A stretch of 7,926 nucleotides of DNA from an uncultured Eggerthellaceae bacterium (GTDB taxonomy: Bacteria; Actinomycetota; Coriobacteriia; Coriobacteriales; Eggerthellaceae), in assembly GCA_910585565.1 (NCBI GenBank), contig CAJUFC010000081.1, positions 1 through 7,926 on the forward strand, written 5' to 3'. Position 1 is the stretch's first letter. Each line of letters opens with the position of its first letter. Below are positions 5,201 through 7,926 of the stretch, piece after piece. The notes beneath the pieces are model-generated. The model searched no databases and was not told the DNA's origin. It worked only from the letters and a program-made list of their open reading frames with translations. Position numbers and translations under genes: made by a program.

Positions 5201-7926
5201 AATGGCCTGGCCACCATGCCAACGCCCAAGAGAAGCGGCTTTTGGTTCGCCGGCTGGGCGTGGACGAACGACCAGAACAAGATGATTACCGACCCGACCG
5301 ACACGAACGGTTTCAAGGGCGACAGCTGGTATCCGGGCGACGATGTTGACCCCGATGTGCCCAGCTTCACCATTTCGGACAGCGCCTACGGCAACGCCGA
5401 GCTCAAGGCCATCTGGAAGCCGAAGACGTACAAGATTCGCTATGACGTGTCCGTGACTGAGAAGGACGACGGCACCTATTGGGCCGACACGCCCGATGAC
5501 GACGTGTTTGTGCATCCGGACGCGCGGACGGTTGTCGCGAGCGCGTCCAACCCGGGCAGCGACAGCGAGACCTGGGCATTCACCAAGTCGCCCGAGGACT
5601 TCCGCACCCAAGACGGCATCGACACCAGCGCCCTGTTCGCGAACGGGTCGTACGACGAGGGCGCCGTCAACTACGAGTTGCCCGAGGTTCCCTTCGAGGG
5701 CTACCTCTACAAGGGTTGGACCAAGCAGGTGAAGCTGCCTGCGGGCCTCAGCGTGAGCGACCCGAATGACGGCCCGTTCCTGGCGTTCTCGGCTGACGTG
5801 GCCGGAAAGCTGTGGCCCAACCAGTGGAACCTGGGCGACACCGAGCCCGAGGGCACCTACGTTGAGAGCACCAACCTCATCACGCTGTATGGCGTGTGGC
5901 TGCGCAAGGGCGTCGTGACGGTGAACCTCGAGAGCTCGGACCCCGCCGAGGTGGCTGCTGGCAGCGTCAACGACGAGGCGAGCGTCAAGGTCAACGGCGC
6001 GAACGTCGAGAACACGCACGTGCAGCCCATCGCCTACTGGCAGGACCGCGGGCTCATGCTCTATCGCGAGATGGGCGAGCCGGGCCATAGCATCACCGGC
6101 CTGCACGACCCCATCTCCTCTGACACGAAGATCGCCGACACGCGCGTCGTGAACTCGGCGACGAAGAACCGCGACTTCCAGGCGCCGACGCGCACGGGCT
6201 TCCGCTTTCTCGGCTGGGGCAAGGCAGGCGCGAGCGGGGGCGACGACGTGCTGTACATCAAGTACTTCGAGAACGCCGAGGGCGCGGGCGACGCGGCTGC
6301 GGGTGGCTCTGCTGCAGGCGGCGCGCACGAGCAGGGCTTCTACCTCACGCCCGCCGGCATGGAGCGCGTGCTGCGGTGGGACACGAACGGCGGCGACGCC
6401 GTGGCGGACGAGGGTCAGCAGGAGACCTGGGACGCCCTGTGGGAGATCCGCACGTACCAGATCGAGCTGCACGTGCCGGCCTCCACGGTCAAGAACACGA
6501 ACGGCAACGGCTGGTCCGAGGCGTCCTACCGCTGGGAGCAGGACGTGGTGACCCGGCCGGATGGCTCCTCCACGGTGTCCAGCTGGCGCAAGGCCGTCAA
6601 GGAATGGAAGTACTGGGACGTGTTCTACGTGCCGTACTACGACCTGAACAGCCCGTTCAACGCGTATCGCGGCTGGTTCCGCGGGTCCATCGGCGACGCC
6701 GGCCAGTTCGAGTTCACCGACGACGACACGTTCACGACCGAGGACGGGCAGGTGCACCGCAAGCCCGTCATCACCGAGGCGCAGGGCCGCGCCCAGGGGC
6801 AGGCTGCCGATGCTGACAACACGTTCCGCGTGACCGCGGCCAACCTCGACCCCAAGAAGCTGTGGGCCGGCGCCGCGGCGGGGCAGGAGACCGACCTGGA
6901 CAACGTGACCGCGCCGGACGGGTCGATAGAGCTCTGGCTCTACACCGAGCCGGTGTACATCAACGTGACCGCCCCGATGGGCGTGTTCCTCGCGAACGAC
7001 GAGCCCTATGTGGTCGGCAGCGACCCGCGCATGGCGCTCGAGGAGGAGGCGACCTTCACGGTGAAGGAGAGCAACCAAGACCTGGTGCTCACCTCCATCA
7101 CGGCGACCGACATCGTGGAGGCCGACGTGAACCAGACCACCAACCAGGTGGACGTCAAGACCACCGTGGACGACACCAAGTCGCGCGAGACGGGCATGTG
7201 CTACCGGATGTTCGACGTCAAGAACGACGTGGCGACGGACCCCGCCGGCGGCGACCAGACCAAGTGGAACCTCGACAACGCGCGCATCTTCTGGGTGTCG
7301 CCGAGCGAGACGGTGTACCCCTACGTGAAGTCGACCAACCAAGACCCGGGCCAGCATGACATGGGCAAGCGCGTCTACTTCGGCTTCGGCGGCGGCAAGG
7401 GCGCGGCGAACCACCTCGGCGACAACGTGGTGGAGGACGACCCCGACCGCTCCGACGACGGCAACCTGCTGGGTGCCTTCGAGCTCAAGCAGAACTACAC
7501 GGCCGGCGGCCTGGCCGGCAAGGACGGCTACAAGGTGGCGACCGACGCCGAGGGCACGAGCTATGTGTACGACGCGACGAAGGACCAGTACGGCAAGACT
7601 GTCGGCACCGGCGAGGAGGCCCGCACCGTGTGGTACGCGTGGGCCGCGAAGCCGGGCGACGCCAACGGCCGGCTCGTGCTGACGCCGGTCGGCGGGGGCG
7701 AAGACGCGCACACGGTCGACGTCTCGGCTCCGCTGGTGTGGCGCGACTACTCGTTCTACTACGGGCTGGATTTGGACAAGTGCTCGTTCGATTTGGGCGC
7801 CATCCAGTCGATGGTGGAGGCCGAGGACGCCTGGGGCTACAACGTGGGCTACAAGAAGCCGCTCGTGAAGCTCATGTTCACCTTCGCGGTGGAGCGCGTG
7901 CCCAACGTGAGCTATGGCGCCGTGGG
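2243..7926 (+). CDS. Giant secreted LRR / B-repeat surface protein (3' partial)
   Basis: At least 1894 codons are open, running off the right edge. Residues 1-48 are a long signal peptide: Arg23, a hydrophobic core (24-43) and AFA-D cleavage after Ala48. Residues about 60-330 are degenerate BspA-type repeats (YSSVAGMLF near 185, IASGAF later). Residues 387-535 are clearer LRR_5 repeats (VTIPEGVTAIGESAFAGC around 446). An acidic Ala/Ser/Pro linker (541-577) leads to an unrecognised lower-GC module (about 580-820) with three Cys (599, 672, 761). A B-type repeat occupies 964-1058 (ITYDGNGSG to LKAIW), followed by expanded copies ending at W1219 and W1400 and a vestigial one after TYQIELHV. From about 1555 a beta-rich region (EPVYINVTAPMGVF, 1569 on) recalls WxL/camelysin-like surface domains, which is tentative. 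LRR and B repeats suggest binding to host or neighbouring-cell surfaces. The ribosome binding site is weak (GAGAGAG directly before ATG); no better in-frame start is seen. Confidence 0.85.
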   Translation, partial: MTLQADGEGRAIRSVPIAHVATRFVSVVLAMLLAVTMLPAAGLPQAFADEPADRPATSGGDMALQSANGGATADGAEVVDNGLRYVVRDGAATLVGFEDGASLEGALVVPETVGDGATMKAVEIAEGQVAEGVTSLTLPQAVESVRTEGLAAAFPALASIEVASGAAAEGDGAAGSEGAAGKAAYSSVAGMLFRSAAGQASSDGEAFAEDALELVWAPPAMVVARIPLECKSIASGAFVDAAALETVMSFGRMESIASAELDDRGNVTKPGAFADEQISRLTIVVPGTNYAVTGEGAERVSGSVALSEKTDMLEKRKAWFHHGFDTEQIIMGAPFGEIEGVIGVDDEGKAEDRSLVTPLQNGKGHLDLTPEEQAEVDARKAAEPTDGLSFSYQASMDLSVKWVGDKTATPAHVEIPAYVAIDDVTYQVTQIEPNAFEGAVFLSSVTIPEGVTAIGESAFAGCTNLKSVSLPSTLKTIDYAAFKGAALESIAIPEGATYIGGEAFADCASLEDAQVGSSTLVGTDAFANSPAGAYVQSMIQQSAPSDEPQEADASTDADAPAEASDGISAYAAPPGPSELNNTFYTSVPADGVSNRDGFCMRALTSPYYTLYYYNILHDRGWINDHGFADANGIVSPQNLYATNLAIKSHGYNNDTQPPGDEARFVTVGGKRCLQYQKTRAEGLRPNETMWAETGFVAVPADGVALESFRAHVYKNGSPYDYPSGFDTDFLGPGWLGAGYHYVTFGPEKNQLEVTSEDGLVCHFEDASGANLGNSAIGVAGQTYKVIPPSGYTIDGAPTVDGRGSTWNAESQLLEMGVGPTTVSVKLIPNDIKVTFNLPHAYVSGKTAGAAYGDDNVVWGEGDASNTMTIKTEATVGNTNGTTPMPNTTTISASGSQIAFKNGQGQDGYRVTITPHNGWQHLGMWALSYKDGENWVDDPSFTSMQSAVIDYTKEWRLTPIVTGVTYTITYDGNGSGNPVAGGSYQVGNGLATMPTPKRSGFWFAGWAWTNDQNKMITDPTDTNGFKGDSWYPGDDVDPDVPSFTISDSAYGNAELKAIWKPKTYKIRYDVSVTEKDDGTYWADTPDDDVFVHPDARTVVASASNPGSDSETWAFTKSPEDFRTQDGIDTSALFANGSYDEGAVNYELPEVPFEGYLYKGWTKQVKLPAGLSVSDPNDGPFLAFSADVAGKLWPNQWNLGDTEPEGTYVESTNLITLYGVWLRKGVVTVNLESSDPAEVAAGSVNDEASVKVNGANVENTHVQPIAYWQDRGLMLYREMGEPGHSITGLHDPISSDTKIADTRVVNSATKNRDFQAPTRTGFRFLGWGKAGASGGDDVLYIKYFENAEGAGDAAAGGSAAGGAHEQGFYLTPAGMERVLRWDTNGGDAVADEGQQETWDALWEIRTYQIELHVPASTVKNTNGNGWSEASYRWEQDVVTRPDGSSTVSSWRKAVKEWKYWDVFYVPYYDLNSPFNAYRGWFRGSIGDAGQFEFTDDDTFTTEDGQVHRKPVITEAQGRAQGQAADADNTFRVTAANLDPKKLWAGAAAGQETDLDNVTAPDGSIELWLYTEPVYINVTAPMGVFLANDEPYVVGSDPRMALEEEATFTVKESNQDLVLTSITATDIVEADVNQTTNQVDVKTTVDDTKSRETGMCYRMFDVKNDVATDPAGGDQTKWNLDNARIFWVSPSETVYPYVKSTNQDPGQHDMGKRVYFGFGGGKGAANHLGDNVVEDDPDRSDDGNLLGAFELKQNYTAGGLAGKDGYKVATDAEGTSYVYDATKDQYGKTVGTGEEARTVWYAWAAKPGDANGRLVLTPVGGGEDAHTVDVSAPLVWRDYSFYYGLDLDKCSFDLGAIQSMVEAEDAWGYNVGYKKPLVKLMFTFAVERVPNVSYGAV
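3965..4700 (+). other. Lower-GC module inside the surface-protein gene
   Basis: A hand count gives about 50% GC over 3961-4500 (46% in the first 240 bases), against 63% in a sampled upstream line and similarly GC-rich neighbours. The change begins at the Pro-rich end of the acidic linker (near residue 573) and ends as the LIPNDIKVTF segment begins. The reading frame is continuous and codons turn A/T-ending. The protein (about 240 residues, aromatic-rich, YYTLYYYN near its start) matches no family I recognise. The pattern suggests acquisition or exchange of a domain. Confidence 0.65.
5132..5416 (+). repeat. Best-preserved InlB B-type (Listeria-Bacteroides) repeat
   Basis: Residues 964-1058 follow the family pattern: ITYDGNGSG at the start, PTPKRSGFWFAGWAW in the middle, and ELKAIW at the end, leading into the usual KTYKIRYD connector to the next unit. 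These repeats are small ubiquitin-like beta-grasp folds that space out adhesins. At about 95 residues it is longer than the common 65-75-residue unit, with the extra length between FAGW and the final AIW. Confidence 0.7.

Noticed and set aside
3866..7711. 1281-codon open frame on the minus strand
   Set aside because: It mirrors the surface-protein gene and arises from its high-GC third positions. The translation is low-complexity (Arg, Val, His, Gly rich) without signal peptide, domain or ribosome binding site, while the + strand frame has clear domains.
1..7926. CRISPR array, tRNA or rRNA gene
   Set aside because: No regularly spaced direct repeats, cloverleaf-like arms or rRNA-like conserved segments were seen.

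Overview
The window is GC-rich throughout most of its length and carries a very large secreted, repeat-built surface protein of a kind common in gut Actinomycetota of the class Coriobacteriia (Eggerthella/Gordonibacter/Adlercreutzia relatives): BspA-type leucine-rich repeats followed by Listeria-Bacteroides (InlB B-type) repeats. The taxon is an inference from protein style and composition; nothing in the window is a taxonomic marker.

Layout, all on the + strand. (1) Positions 1-184 hold the last 60 codons of a gene entering from the left, a beta-strand-like C-terminus ending in a Thr-rich tail. (2) A perfect 13-bp inverted repeat follows at 192-224. (3) Positions 277-1278 encode a TnpB-family protein (IS200/IS605 accessory protein, RNA-guided nuclease family) with a strong ribosome binding site. 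It stops at 333 residues, before the zinc finger and the third RuvC aspartate. (4) Positions 1279 to about 1560 look like the decayed DNA of that missing C-terminus: a shifted frame with three stops, and a GC-rich hairpin where a tnpB-derived guide (omega) RNA would be expected. No tnpA is present. (5) Positions about 1561-2242 form a long non-coding leader with a near-consensus promoter (1743-1771), a run of nine G (1950-1958), overlapping alternative hairpins (2032-2122) and a copy of a dispersed intergenic repeat (2186-2231) abutting the next start codon. (6) From 2243 to beyond the right edge, at least 1894 codons encode the surface protein: signal peptide, two LRR blocks, an acidic linker, a module of clearly lower GC (about 3965-4700), three or four increasingly degenerate B-type repeats, and a C-terminal beta-rich region cut by the window edge.

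How the parts relate: the locus looks like a surface-protein region into which a tnpB-only element inserted between two exported-protein genes. The most interesting possibility is that the truncated TnpB, whose first 333 codons are open while its nuclease-completing C-terminus has collapsed, is a nuclease-inactive RNA-guided DNA-binding protein (TldR-like) beside a gene with an unusually elaborate leader. The simpler alternative is ordinary decay of an insertion sequence. The sequence alone does not settle this, and the tests are given in the findings.
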